DNA of 64,000 bases, taken from assembly GCF_035917575.1 (NCBI RefSeq), contig NZ_CP109090.1, positions 3,720,001-3,784,000 on the forward strand, written 5' to 3'. This DNA is from Streptomyces sp. NBC_01788. GTDB lineage: Bacteria; Actinomycetota; Actinomycetes; Streptomycetales; Streptomycetaceae. Every line of letters begins with the position of its first letter. Position 1 is the stretch's first letter. Below the pieces are notes generated by a model. It ran no database searches. It worked only from the letters and a program-made list of their open reading frames with translations, and was not told the origin of the DNA. The translations under genes were made by a program, and so were the position numbers. Shown piece after piece: positions 44,742-52,811 of this stretch.

Positions 44742-45491
44742 TCAGAGCCCCTCCCGCAGGGTCCGCAGTACCGGTTCCAGGGAGTCCACGACGACGGTGG
44801 CGCCCGCCTCCCTGAGCAGCTTCTCCTTGCGGGCGTTGCGGGCGTAGCCGAGGAAGGGCACGCCGGCCCGCAGGGAGGCCTCGTGGTCCGCGGGGGTGTC
44901 GCCGATCATCAGGGCCCGGTCGGGAGCCGCGCCCGTGGCGCTCAGGGCGCGGTTCAGGCAGTGCGGGTCGGGCTTGAGGGGCTTGAGGTCCCGGGTGCGT
45001 CCGTAGACGTGCGGGGCGAAGCAGCCGCCGAGGTCGCGGCCGTCGAGGTACTCGCGCACCACCAGGGGCGAGTTGTTGGTGGTGACGGCCAGGCGCGAGC
45101 CCAGGGCCTTCCAGGTGCGGATCAGCGGGTCGGCGTACGGGGTGGGCTGCGCGGAGGGGACGGCTCGCAGCTCCTCCTCGGTCAGCCGCGCCTCCAACTC
45201 CGTGACGAGGTCGCTGCCGGGGTGCCGGCGGTCCACGGCGCGCAGGACGACGTGCGGGTCATGCGACTGCCGTTCGGGGCCGGTCAGCACGCCGTGCAGG
45301 CCCTGGCCCTCCAGCCACCGCACCAGTTCGTCCGCCACCCGCTCCGCCGAATGCCCGGCGAACAGCCGGCAGATCGGCCCGTCGAAGTCCCAGAGCACGA
45401 CATGGGCATCCGCGATCAGGTTCCGCAGTTCCTCGGTCTCGTTCCCGGTCTCGGCTGTCACCGCTTCGGTCTGCGTCGTATCAGAAGTCAC
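44742..45491 (-). CDS. devB: HAD-family phosphatase DevB, coupled to devA
   Basis: 249-residue haloacid-dehalogenase hydrolase: nucleophile motif WDFDGPIC, motif II TTNNS, Lys in KPLKPDPHCLNRAL and motif IV MIGDTPADHEASLRAG. The GTG start uses the last base of the devA stop codon (TAGTG), so translation is coupled. In S. coelicolor devB is the phosphatase gene co-transcribed with the developmental regulator devA (from memory of the literature). Its substrate is not known to me. Confidence 0.85.
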   Translation of the reverse strand: MTSDTTQTEAVTAETGNETEELRNLIADAHVVLWDFDGPICRLFAGHSAERVADELVRWLEGQGLHGVLTGPERQSHDPHVVLRAVDRRHPGSDLVTELEARLTEEELRAVPSAQPTPYADPLIRTWKALGSRLAVTTNNSPLVVREYLDGRDLGGCFAPHVYGRTRDLKPLKPDPHCLNRALSATGAAPDRALMIGDTPADHEASLRAGVPFLGYARNARKEKLLREAGATVVVDSLEPVLRTLREGL

Positions 45492-46363
45492 TAGGAGAGT
45501 GTCAGATCCGACGTGATGGTTTCCCAGAGGGCGTCGAACCACTTCTGCGATTCCGCCACGAACGCGGCGTCGCGCTGCCCGGTCGCCTGCTCGAAGGAGA
45601 ACAGCAGGGACTCCGTGCCGAGGACGTCGTACATGTCCAGCGTCCCGTCGTCCGCCGCCTCCTCGCGGCGGGTGATCATGTAGTACGCCATCAGCGCCTC
45701 CGCGCCGTTGAGCAGGTAGAGCTTGACCGGCGGGGTGAAGGGCAGCGCGCGGAAGGCCACGCGGACGTCGATGCCGTGGGTCGCGCGCAGGGCCTTGAGA
45801 TTGTGGCTCAGGACATGGCCCTGGGCGTTGCGCTGGGTGAGCCAGCGCCCGTGGACCGGGTCCTCCTCGGCCGGCCGGTCCACCGAGATCGGGAAGGCCA
45901 GGTCGATGTTGCGGGACGGCAGCAGAATGCGCACGTCGATCGACTCGGGGCGCAGCCGGCCCTCATGGATCAGCCGCAGCGGCTCGCCGACGGCGATCAT
46001 CAGGGACTCGGCCGTGAGGCAGGCCGCGTCGATCCTGACCTGCCGGGCGGAGAAGGCCTCCACGAGCCGGGGCGCGAGGCCGACCATCGTCGGCTGCGGC
46101 TCGGCGCGGGCGGCGACGGGCGCGGCGACGCGCGGCGGGCTGCCCTTGGTGACGTTGCTGAGCAGGCCGTCGGCCTGGAGCACCCGCAGGGCCTGGCGCA
46201 CGGCGCCGCGCTCCACCCCGAACTCCTCGGCGAGTTCGGCCTGTGTGGGCAGGCGGTCGCCCGGCCGGAGCTCGCCGGTGCGGATCCGCTCCCGCAGGGT
46301 GCCGGCGATCTCCTGGGGCGAGCTTCTTCTGCTGCCGTTCACGGCCACGCTCTCCTGGGTCAC
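45491..46363 (-). CDS. devA: GntR-family developmental regulator DevA
   Basis: 290 residues: GntR winged helix (LRERIRTGELRPGDRLPTQAELAEEFGVERGAVRQALRVLQADGLL) and a long C-terminal effector domain shared with DevE (PSRNIDLAFPISVD; FRALPFTPPVKLYLLNGAEALMAYY). DevA is needed for normal aerial mycelium formation in S. coelicolor and represses its own gene. GTG 46363 is chosen because TAACGT (46370-46375) lies exactly 6 bases upstream, giving a leaderless start; a TTG at 46369 is less likely. It is followed by devB with a 1-base overlap. Confidence 0.88.
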   Translation of the reverse strand: MTQESVAVNGSRRSSPQEIAGTLRERIRTGELRPGDRLPTQAELAEEFGVERGAVRQALRVLQADGLLSNVTKGSPPRVAAPVAARAEPQPTMVGLAPRLVEAFSARQVRIDAACLTAESLMIAVGEPLRLIHEGRLRPESIDVRILLPSRNIDLAFPISVDRPAEEDPVHGRWLTQRNAQGHVLSHNLKALRATHGIDVRVAFRALPFTPPVKLYLLNGAEALMAYYMITRREEAADDGTLDMYDVLGTESLLFSFEQATGQRDAAFVAESQKWFDALWETITSDLTLS

Positions 46364-46450
46364 GACCAAACGTTACAACTTTACTCCATCTAAAGGGAGT
46401 TGTTCGGAACTTGTTCATTGATAGCGACCAAGTGGAGACAACTGAAACGT

Positions 46451-46465
46451 AGTTGGTCACCAACT
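46451..46465. promoter_or_regulatory. Candidate operator upstream of devA
   Basis: AGTTGGT-C-ACCAACT, a perfect 7-bp inverted repeat, 88 bp from the devA start codon. A near-identical palindrome lies at the same distance from devE, so it is probably the site for DevA/DevE-type regulators. Confidence 0.6.
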
Positions 46466-46492
46466 CCACCGAGTACGGCGCGATGGGTGTCC

Positions 46493-47395
46493 TCAGCTCG
46501 TGAGCAGCAGCTCCGAACTGATCGTCTCCCACAGCGCGTCGAACCACACGTGGGACTGCTCGACGAAGGCCGCGTCCCGCGCTCCCGCGCCCTGCTCGAA
46601 GGCGAAGAGGATCGACCGGGTCCCCTCGGCGTCGTACAGCTCGAGGGGCTCCTGGTCGATCTCCTGCTCACGCCGCCGCAGTGTGTAGTACGCGAAGAGC
46701 GCCTCCCCGTCGTTGAGCAGGTACAGCTTGACCGGCGGGGTGAAGGGCAGCGCGCGGAAGGTCACGTGCACGTCGATGCCGTGGGTGGCGCGCAGGGCCA
46801 GCAGGTTGTGCTTGAGCACCTGGCCCTGGGCGTTGCGCTGGGCCAGCCAGCCGCGGCGCAGTCGGCCGGCGTCGGAGGCGTCCACCGGCACGGGGAAGGC
46901 GAGGTCGATGTCCCGGCTGGGAAGCAGCACGCGGACGTCGACCTTGGCCGGTTTCAGTCGCCCGGCGTGGATCTGCCGCAACGGCTCGCCGATGGCCAGG
47001 GTGAGCGAGATCGCGGTCAGGCACAGCGCGTCGATCGCGACGTGGGAGGCGTCGAAGGCGGCCTCGATACGGGGCGCCAGCGCGGCCGTGGTGGGCAGCG
47101 GCCGGGCGGTGGGGCCGGTCAGGGCCCCCACCGGGCCGGCCGCGACGGTCGCCGGGCTCCCCTTGGACACATTGGTGAGCAGGTGTTCCGCCTGGAGGAT
47201 GCCCAGAGCCTGGCGCACGGCCCCGCGCTCGACGCCGAACTCGTCGGCCAGCTCCGCCTGGGTGGGCATGCGCTGGCCCGGCCGCAGCACTCCGGTCCTG
47301 ATCCGGTGCCGCAGTTCGTCGGCCACCTCGCGGTGTGACCTCTGTGGCCGCTGTGACCTCTTCCGTCCATTGACGGAGGCATGTTCCGGGTCCAC
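46493..47395 (-). CDS. devE: GntR-family regulator DevE, paralogue of DevA
   Basis: 300 residues with the same architecture as DevA: GntR wHTH (LRHRIRTGVLRPGQRMPTQAELADEFGVERGAVRQALGILQAEHLLTNVSKGSP) and the same effector domain (LPSRDIDLAFPVPVD; FRALPFTPPVKLYLLNDGEALFAYY). It lies immediately upstream of devA on the same strand as a tandem duplicate with its own promoter. GTG 47395 is chosen because TACCGT (47402-47407) is 6 bases upstream. The product is expected to bind similar DNA and may modulate development alongside DevA. Confidence 0.83.
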   Translation of the reverse strand: MDPEHASVNGRKRSQRPQRSHREVADELRHRIRTGVLRPGQRMPTQAELADEFGVERGAVRQALGILQAEHLLTNVSKGSPATVAAGPVGALTGPTARPLPTTAALAPRIEAAFDASHVAIDALCLTAISLTLAIGEPLRQIHAGRLKPAKVDVRVLLPSRDIDLAFPVPVDASDAGRLRRGWLAQRNAQGQVLKHNLLALRATHGIDVHVTFRALPFTPPVKLYLLNDGEALFAYYTLRRREQEIDQEPLELYDAEGTRSILFAFEQGAGARDAAFVEQSHVWFDALWETISSELLLTS

Positions 47396-47482
47396 GGCAA
47401 AACGGTACAACTTCCCGCCATCTTCCGGCAGTTCACGGGAAGGTGGTTATGAGCCGCTTCCAAGCGGAGATAACAGCAGTGG

Positions 47483-47497
47483 AGTTGGTAGCCAACT
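47483..47497. promoter_or_regulatory. Candidate operator upstream of devE
   Basis: AGTTGGT-A-GCCAACT, matching the devA palindrome with one arm mismatch, again 88 bp from the start codon. Confidence 0.55.
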
Positions 47498-47646
47498 TGA
47501 GCGACATGGCCGAACCTTCCAAGTGTTGGCCACCAGGTGACGGTTGGTACGTACGACCGTGCTCCCTTCCGGAGGGGAGCCGGGAGCCCGGTCGGCCGGC
47601 GCGCCAACGGGGAGCGGCAGCCGGTATCCGGCACCGCGCAGGCACA

Positions 47647-47781
47647 GCCACAACTGAACAGCCGGCACGCAGCCGGCACGAACAGCCGGTGCGCAGCCGG
47701 CGGGTACGGCAGGCACAGCCACAACCGAACATGCCGCACAGCCACAACTGAAGACCGTCTCGTACCGCCACAACTGAACAG
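47647..47781. repeat. Short repeat array with GCCACAACTGAA and AGCCGGC units
   Basis: ACAACTGAA or ACAACCGAA occurs at 47650, 47721, 47744 and 47770, each after GCC, with AGCCGGCACG / AGCCGGTGCG repeats between the first two. The same 9-mer ACAACTGAA also occurs in the devA upstream region (46438). Confidence 0.65.
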
Positions 47782-47833
47782 CCACGCTACGGATGCGTCA
47801 TACCCGTCACCCGGCACCGGCAGGAAGGAGCGC

Positions 47834-49093
47834 TCAGAACATGTCCGGGCACCAAGGCCGCCTGGACGTACGCAGCAGGGCGTCGGCCCCACGGGCGGCG
47901 CCCGCTCGTTCTTCCCGGACCCGGCCCAGCGCGGCGAGCCGCACCGCCGACTCGTCGCCGAGCCACAGGGTCGCCAACTGCGCCACGTCCAGCGTCAGAT
48001 CGGCGCTCCCGGTCGTCGGCGTACAGCTCACTCCGGCGGGCGACGCCTCGAGGCGCCAGCGCCCGCCCGCCATTCCGGCCGGATCCAGGACGTCGAGGAC
48101 CAGCGTCCCCGTGCCCTCGTACGTCCGCGCCTCCAGGGCCCGACGGACGTCGAGGATCCGCACCCACAGCCAGTCCGCGTGCGTGGTCACGGTGGCGGCG
48201 CGCGGGTCGGGAAGGAAGTGGGGCAGCAGGTCGTCGGGGGCCCGCCAGCCGCTCTTGACCTTCATGATCCAGTCGATCGAGCACAGGTGGAGCCACAGCG
48301 CGCGCTCGGCGGCCGGGGTCACCGCGACGAGGTCCTTCACGGTGGCCGTGTTCAGCGGCTGCTTGGCGTCCGACCAGGTCTCGTCGCACTGGTACACCGC
48401 CAGCCCCTCGACCGTGCCGTCCGCGGCGCGGTAGACGGCGTGGAAACGCTCGGTCCACCGGCTGGGGTCCGGGCGCACCACGCCGGTGCTGACCTGCCAC
48501 CAGCGGTCGGAGCGGTCGACCGCACCGGGCTGGGCGCGGCGCAGCCGCTCGTGCAGCTCCGGGCCGAGCTTGCGTACGTCCTCCGCGTCCACGAGGTCGA
48601 CCCGGCCGCCGTCCTCCGGCCCCGACCGGCGGGGGTCGAGGCCGGCCCGGGGCACGTCGATCGCCCACTCGGTCATCCAGGCGGCCGGACCGAAGCCGTA
48701 ACGGCCGTAGATCGGGTACTCGGCGGCGATCAGGGTCGCCACGACGTCACCGCGCTCCTTCGCGGCCGCCAGGTCCTGGGCCATCATCCGGGTCAGCAGG
48801 CCGCGTCGGCGGTGGGTGGCGGTGACGCTGACGTTGGTTATCGCGTCGGCGGGAACGGTCGCCCCGCCGACGGCCGTGATCTCCTGCGGGAAGGACCGGA
48901 ACGTCGCCACGCACCGGCCGGCGTCGAAGGCGCCGAGGGTGCGGGACGGCTCGACGTACGTGCGCAGGTCGGCGATCTCGGCCTCGGAGACGCCGGGGGC
49001 ACGCAGGAAGCCGGTCTTCAGGGCGCGGCCCCAGTCGGGGATCTCGGCCTCGGTGATGGTCCGTACGTCGATGTCGGGGCTGGCGGCAGTCAT
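47834..49093 (-). CDS. Eis-like GNAT N-acetyltransferase
   Basis: 419 residues in the three-part layout of Eis: N-terminal GNAT domain with acetyl-CoA motif ([21 protein letters not shown]), a second GNAT-like domain ([17 protein letters not shown]) and a C-terminal sterol-carrier-like domain ([15 protein letters not shown]). The conserved C-terminus ends PWCPDMF, typical of Eis where the terminal carboxylate takes part in catalysis. Mycobacterial Eis acetylates aminoglycosides and lysines; the natural substrate here is unknown. TACTGT lies 6 bases before ATG 49093, so the transcript is probably leaderless. Confidence 0.88.
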   Translation of the reverse strand: MTAASPDIDVRTITEAEIPDWGRALKTGFLRAPGVSEAEIADLRTYVEPSRTLGAFDAGRCVATFRSFPQEITAVGGATVPADAITNVSVTATHRRRGLLTRMMAQDLAAAKERGDVVATLIAAEYPIYGRYGFGPAAWMTEWAIDVPRAGLDPRRSGPEDGGRVDLVDAEDVRKLGPELHERLRRAQPGAVDRSDRWWQVSTGVVRPDPSRWTERFHAVYRAADGTVEGLAVYQCDETWSDAKQPLNTATVKDLVAVTPAAERALWLHLCSIDWIMKVKSGWRAPDDLLPHFLPDPRAATVTTHADWLWVRILDVRRALEARTYEGTGTLVLDVLDPAGMAGGRWRLEASPAGVSCTPTTGSADLTLDVAQLATLWLGDESAVRLAALGRVREERAGAARGADALLRTSRRPWCPDMF

Positions 49094-49179
49094 GGGCTGA
49101 CAGTAGGGGCGCCGGGGGCGGGGTGTCGCGGTGTTTTCCCCCGCCCCGCCGTCCCGCCCCTCGCGCCTCACGGACCGCG

Positions 49180-49845
49180 TCAGACGAGCAGGTCGTCGAC
49201 CTGGGCCTCCCCTTCGCGGTATCTGCGGGCGATCTCCGTGCCGCATCCGTCGGCCGTGCGCTGCAACTGCTGCCGCCGCCCGGACACCTGCTGCTCGTAC
49301 CGCACCAGCCGCCCCATCGCCGCGCCCAACTCCCGGTCCGTACGCGCCTCGAGGTCCGACAGCTCGACCTCGGCGAGCATCTCGGCGGCGAGCTGCCGGT
49401 ACTCCTCCCCGTGCGGTGTGCCGAGCGTCACATGCCGGGCGGAGGAGCGCTGCCGGGCGGGCGCGTCCTTGAGGATCTCCGCGAGCCGCTCGACGACGGA
49501 ACCCTGCTCGGGCGCGGACACCTGCCCGGCGCCCAGGACGGACTCCGGCCCACGCCGGGCCAGCTCCGCGCGCAGGATGTCGATCCGCCCCTGGAGCAGC
49601 CGCCGTACGTAGCTCAGGTCGGCCTCGTCCCGCTGCGCCTGCCGGCGCAGCGCGCGCAGCTCCGGCAGGCTCAGCGCGGTCAGGTCGGGATGTGCGTACC
49701 CCGTGCCCGGAGAACTGGGCCCGGGGTCCACGGAGGGCGGCCCGGGGCTGTCGGTGCGCTGCACCGGCGGCCGGTGGGCGTCGGCGACCTCCGCGAGGAT
49801 CGGCGAGGCCGCCGCCGGGTGCCGCTCGGTACTCGATGTGCTCAT
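49180..49845 (-). CDS. rsiG: c-di-GMP-binding anti-sigma factor RsiG (antagonist of sigma WhiG)
   Basis: 221 residues. RsiG is the anti-sigma factor that, loaded with cyclic di-GMP, sequesters the sporulation sigma factor WhiG. Both copies of its twin signature E(X)3S(X)2R(X)3Q(X)3D are intact: E74-S78-R81-Q85-D89 ([16 protein letters not shown]) and E184-S188-R191-Q195-D199 ([16 protein letters not shown]). They lie on two helices that form the antiparallel coiled coil. The N-terminal 50 residues are Pro/Ser-rich and disordered. The gene stands alone, next to the dev genes, and whiG is not in the window. Confidence 0.92.
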   Translation of the reverse strand: MSTSSTERHPAAASPILAEVADAHRPPVQRTDSPGPPSVDPGPSSPGTGYAHPDLTALSLPELRALRRQAQRDEADLSYVRRLLQGRIDILRAELARRGPESVLGAGQVSAPEQGSVVERLAEILKDAPARQRSSARHVTLGTPHGEEYRQLAAEMLAEVELSDLEARTDRELGAAMGRLVRYEQQVSGRRQQLQRTADGCGTEIARRYREGEAQVDDLLV

Positions 49846-50017
49846 GGCGCCTCAACCGTCCCCTCGACCGGCGCGTACGACAGCATCGTGCCACCCTGAG
49901 TGGCCGGGATGTGACCGAGTGCGCCCGATCGGCCCCGGATGGAGGGTTACGGAGCGGAAAGAAGCACGATATGGCCCCCTCACGGCACCCGGACGGCCGA
50001 GAGGCATCATGGTCGGC

Positions 50018-50443
50018 ATGCGAGCGGTGGTGCAGAGGGTGGACGGCGCGAGCGTCGTCGTGGACGGCGAGACGGTGGGGGCCATCGACGGCGAGGGGCT
50101 GTGCGTCCTCGTCGGGGTCACCCACGAGGACACCAAGGAGAAGGCGGCGCAACTGGCCCGCAAGCTCTGGTCGGTCCGCATGCTGCACGACGAGAAGTCG
50201 TGCAGCGACACCGGCGCCCCGCTGCTGGTCATCAGTCAGTTCACGCTGTACGGCGACGCCCGCAAGGGCCGCCGCCCCACCTGGAACGCGGCCGCGCCCG
50301 GCGAGGTCGCCGAGCCGCTGGTGGACGAGGTGGTCGCGCGGCTGCGCTCCCTGGGCGCGACGGTGGCGACGGGCCGGTTCGGCGCGCGGATGCGGGTGTC
50401 GCTGACGAACGACGGCCCGTTCACCGTCCTGCTGGAGGTGTGA
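50018..50443 (+). CDS. dtd: D-aminoacyl-tRNA deacylase
   Basis: 141 residues. Removes D-amino acids and glycine wrongly charged on tRNAs. Landmarks are the N-terminus [17 protein letters not shown], the active-site segment [19 protein letters not shown] (SQFT) and the C-terminal [19 protein letters not shown] with the Gly-Ala/Pro motif region (NDGPFT). ATG 50018 is chosen by family alignment; ATG 50009, three codons upstream and closer to GAGAGG, is also possible. Confidence 0.93.
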   Translation: MRAVVQRVDGASVVVDGETVGAIDGEGLCVLVGVTHEDTKEKAAQLARKLWSVRMLHDEKSCSDTGAPLLVISQFTLYGDARKGRRPTWNAAAPGEVAEPLVDEVVARLRSLGATVATGRFGARMRVSLTNDGPFTVLLEV

Positions 50444-50486
50444 ACCGGCAGGTGTGAGCCTCGGGGACCTGTGAGCCGCGGGGAGG

Positions 50487-51452
50487 CTACGGCTCCACGA
50501 CCACTTCCTGCGCGGCCGCCGTCTCGCCCGCCATCAGCCGTGCGTCCACCGGGACGTTCCGCTTGACCAGGGCGAGCGCGACCGGGCCGAGCTCGTAGTG
50601 CCGTACGGACGTGGTGATGAAGCCGATCTTGCGGCCGTCCGGGCCGTCGTCGGCGAGGCGGATCTCGGTGCCGGCCACCGGCAGGTGGACCTCGCTGCCG
50701 TCGAGGTGCAGGAAGACCAGGCGGCGCGGCGGCTTGCCCAGGTTCTGCACCCGGGCCACGGTCTCCTGACCGCGGTAGCAGCCCTTCTGGAGGTGCACGG
50801 CCGTGCCGATCCAGCCCAGCTCGTGCGGGATGGTGCGGTGGTCGGTCTCGAAGCCGAGCCGGGGCCGGTGCTGCTCCACGCGCAGGGCCTCGTGGGCGAG
50901 GATCCCGACCGGCGGACCCGCCTGGCCGGCGTAGGACTCCAGGTCCGCGCGGGGCAGGAAGAGGTCGCGGCCGTAGGCGGTCTCGCGGACGACGACCCCT
51001 TCGGGCACCTCGGCGATCGAACCGGCCGGCAGGTGCACGACGGCGAAGTCGGCGGTGCGGTCGGCGACCTCGACCCGGTAGAAGAACTTCATCGACTCCA
51101 GGTAGGCGATCAGCTCCTCCTGGGTGCCGGGCTCGACATGCGCCCAGACCGTCTCGCCGTCGTCGACCAGATAGAGCGCGTGCTCGATGTGGCCGTGCGC
51201 GGACAGGACCAGCGCCTCGGTGGCACGGCCGGCCGGCAGGTCGCTGACGTGCTGGGTGAGCAGCAGGTGCAGCCAGCTCAGCCGGTCCTCGCCGGAGACG
51301 GTGACGACACCGCGGTGCGAGAGGTCGACGAATCCGGTGCCGTCCGCGAGGGCGCGCTGCTCACGGAACAGGTCGCCGTAGTGGGCGGCGACGCCTTCGT
51401 CCACGCCCTCGGCCGGAACGGCGCCGGGCAGGGACAGCAGGGGGCTCTTCAT
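50487..51452 (-). CDS. ygfZ: YgfZ/CAF17-type folate-binding protein
   Basis: 321 residues. It supports assembly or repair of certain iron-sulfur enzymes and binds tetrahydrofolate in an aminomethyltransferase-like fold. The family signature K-G-C-Y-x-G-Q-E is present ([15 protein letters not shown], Cys225), preceded by [14 protein letters not shown]. The start ATG 51452 lies 10 bp past the nur stop, so it is probably co-transcribed with nur. Confidence 0.88.
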   Translation of the reverse strand: MKSPLLSLPGAVPAEGVDEGVAAHYGDLFREQRALADGTGFVDLSHRGVVTVSGEDRLSWLHLLLTQHVSDLPAGRATEALVLSAHGHIEHALYLVDDGETVWAHVEPGTQEELIAYLESMKFFYRVEVADRTADFAVVHLPAGSIAEVPEGVVVRETAYGRDLFLPRADLESYAGQAGPPVGILAHEALRVEQHRPRLGFETDHRTIPHELGWIGTAVHLQKGCYRGQETVARVQNLGKPPRRLVFLHLDGSEVHLPVAGTEIRLADDGPDGRKIGFITTSVRHYELGPVALALVKRNVPVDARLMAGETAAAQEVVVEP

Positions 51453-51462
51453 GAACACAAGC

Positions 51463-51933
51463 CTACGACTCGGTACTTGCACTCCTGCCGGCCGAGGTGC
51501 CCGAAGCCGCCGCGGCCTTGCCCGCGCAGTCCGCGCACCGCCCGAAGATCGCGAAGTGCTTCATGTCGGTGTCGAAGCCGAACTGCTCCCGCAGCTTGGC
51601 GGTGAACTCGGCCGCCACCGACAGATCCGCCTCGATCACGTTCGTGCAGTCCCGGCAGACCAGATGGATGTGGTGGTGCCGGTCCGCCAGGTGGTACGTC
51701 GGCGCCCCGTGCCCCAGATGGGCATGGCTGACCAGCCCGAGCTCCTCCAGGAGCTCCAGGGTCCGGTACACGGTGGAGATGTTAACCCCCGACGCGGTCT
51801 TCCTCACCTCGCCGAGGATGTCGTCGGGCGTCGCGTGCTCCAGGCTGTCGACGGCTTCGAGCACGAGTTGCCGCTGCGGGGTCAGCCGGTAGCCACGCTG
51901 CCGCAGATCACTCTTCCAGTCGGTGCTCACCAC
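51463..51933 (-). CDS. nur: Nickel-responsive Fur-family regulator Nur
   Basis: 156 residues. Nur represses nickel uptake and the iron superoxide dismutase gene when nickel is sufficient. Residues recalled as the Ni site (His33, His86, His88, His90) and the M site (His70, His72, His126) all fall at exactly those positions, and the structural-type CxxC pairs are at Cys93/96 and Cys133/136. HTH region: RLTPQRQLVLEAV... ISTVYRTLELLEELGLV. GTG 51933 lies 6 bases after TAGACT (51940-51945), so it is leaderless. Its -10 abuts a palindromic element. Confidence 0.93.
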   Translation of the reverse strand: MVSTDWKSDLRQRGYRLTPQRQLVLEAVDSLEHATPDDILGEVRKTASGVNISTVYRTLELLEELGLVSHAHLGHGAPTYHLADRHHHIHLVCRDCTNVIEADLSVAAEFTAKLREQFGFDTDMKHFAIFGRCADCAGKAAAASGTSAGRSASTES

Positions 51934-51942
51934 ACCCCAAGT

Positions 51943-51988
51943 CTAGGGTCTTCCGTTTGGATCAGGTCTGATCCGAACGAGAGACCCT
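51943..51988. repeat. CTAG-ended palindromic element overlapping the nur promoter
   Basis: CTAGGGTCTTCCGTTTGGAT pairs imperfectly with TGATCCGAACGAGAGACCCT around a short GTC centre. It is the shortest of three related copies and overlaps the -10 of nur (51940-51945), so it covers where its -35 should lie. Confidence 0.75.
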
Positions 51989-52015
51989 GGGACCAGGGCC
52001 GTAAGCCGGCCGGGC

Positions 52016-52591
52016 TCACTTGAAGAAGGCGATCCCGTCGTCCGGGAGGTCGTCCGGGAGGGCCTTGGCCCAGCGTTCGACGTCCTCGGGGGTGACGACC
52101 TTCTTCAGGTGGGCGGACATGTAGGGGCGCAGCTCGACGTCCGGGGTCTGCTTCTCGCCGACCCACATCAGGTCGCTCTTGACGTAGCCGTACAGCCGCT
52201 TGCCGCCGGTGTAGGGGCGGGAGGCGGCGGTGCGGGCGACCGCGTCGGTGGCCAGCTCGACCTGCGGCTTCTTGTGGGCCAGCTCGCCGTACCAGATCTC
52301 GATGACGCCGTCGTCGCGGGTCATCGTGACCTCGACCTTGCGGTCGGCGTCGATCCGCCAGAAGCCGGACTCGGACTCGAGCGGCTTCGCCTTGTTGCCG
52401 TCGTTGTCCAGCACCCAGGTGCGGGAGTGGTACTCGAGGAAGTCCCGGCCGTCGTGGGTGAAGCTGAGCTCCTGGCCGAAGTTGCACCTCTCGGCGCCCG
52501 GGAAGTCGTGCACGCCTGCGCCGGCCCAGTCACCGAGCAGGAAGGCGAGGGGGACGAGGTCCTTGTGGAGGTCGGACGGGATCTCGATCAT
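52016..52591 (-). CDS. Nitrobindin-like heme-binding protein (peroxynitrite isomerase family)
   Basis: 191 residues forming a beta-barrel of the FABP-like/DUF1794 family. The family motif GxWxGxG is seen as GDWAGAG (Gly20-Gly26), and the C-terminal heme-ligand histidine as SAHLKKV (His161). Family members bind ferric heme and isomerise peroxynitrite to nitrate. It follows a tiny membrane-protein gene by 22 bp, suggesting one transcript. Confidence 0.88.
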   Translation of the reverse strand: MIEIPSDLHKDLVPLAFLLGDWAGAGVHDFPGAERCNFGQELSFTHDGRDFLEYHSRTWVLDNDGNKAKPLESESGFWRIDADRKVEVTMTRDDGVIEIWYGELAHKKPQVELATDAVARTAASRPYTGGKRLYGYVKSDLMWVGEKQTPDVELRPYMSAHLKKVVTPEDVERWAKALPDDLPDDGIAFFK

Positions 52592-52613
52592 GAGCGGCGA
52601 TTCCTCTTCGGGG

Positions 52614-52712
52614 TCAGCGCTGGCCCTGGTACAGCTTCTTCACGGTCAGGTAGGCGAAGGCGAGAACGCCGACGCAGACCAGGACCAGCAGGGTTTCGAA
52701 GAAGATCTCCAC
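52614..52712 (-). CDS. 32-residue single-helix membrane peptide
   Basis: Translates as MEIFFETLLVLVCVGVLAFA YLTVKKLYQGQR: a short acidic N-terminus, one transmembrane helix (about residues 6-22) and a basic C-terminus. GTG 52712 is preceded by GAGGAG with 6-base spacing, a much better signal than expected by chance. It is 22 bp upstream of the nitrobindin-like gene on the same strand. No function can be assigned. Confidence 0.65.
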   Translation of the reverse strand: MEIFFETLLVLVCVGVLAFAYLTVKKLYQGQR

Positions 52713-52750
52713 GGGGTGCTCCTCGGTTGAGCAGGTGCGGTATGTGCACA

Positions 52751-52787
52751 GGGCCGGACCCCAGCTTAGTCGGCCGGGGTCCGGCCC
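52751..52787 (-). terminator. Terminator of the three-gene bitopic-protein operon
   Basis: 12-bp perfect stem GGGCCGGACCCC with its complement, 13-base loop, 24 bp past the minus-strand stop at 52812. Confidence 0.8.
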
Positions 52788-52811
52788 TCTTGGTGAGGTG
52801 CGCCCACCCGG

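Larger units (their letters stand above)
47396..47833. other. Intergenic region between devE and the Eis-like gene
   Basis: 438 bp with no credible gene. The left part holds the devE promoter and palindrome; the right part (47647-47781) is an array of short repeats including four ACAACYGAA copies. Confidence 0.55.
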
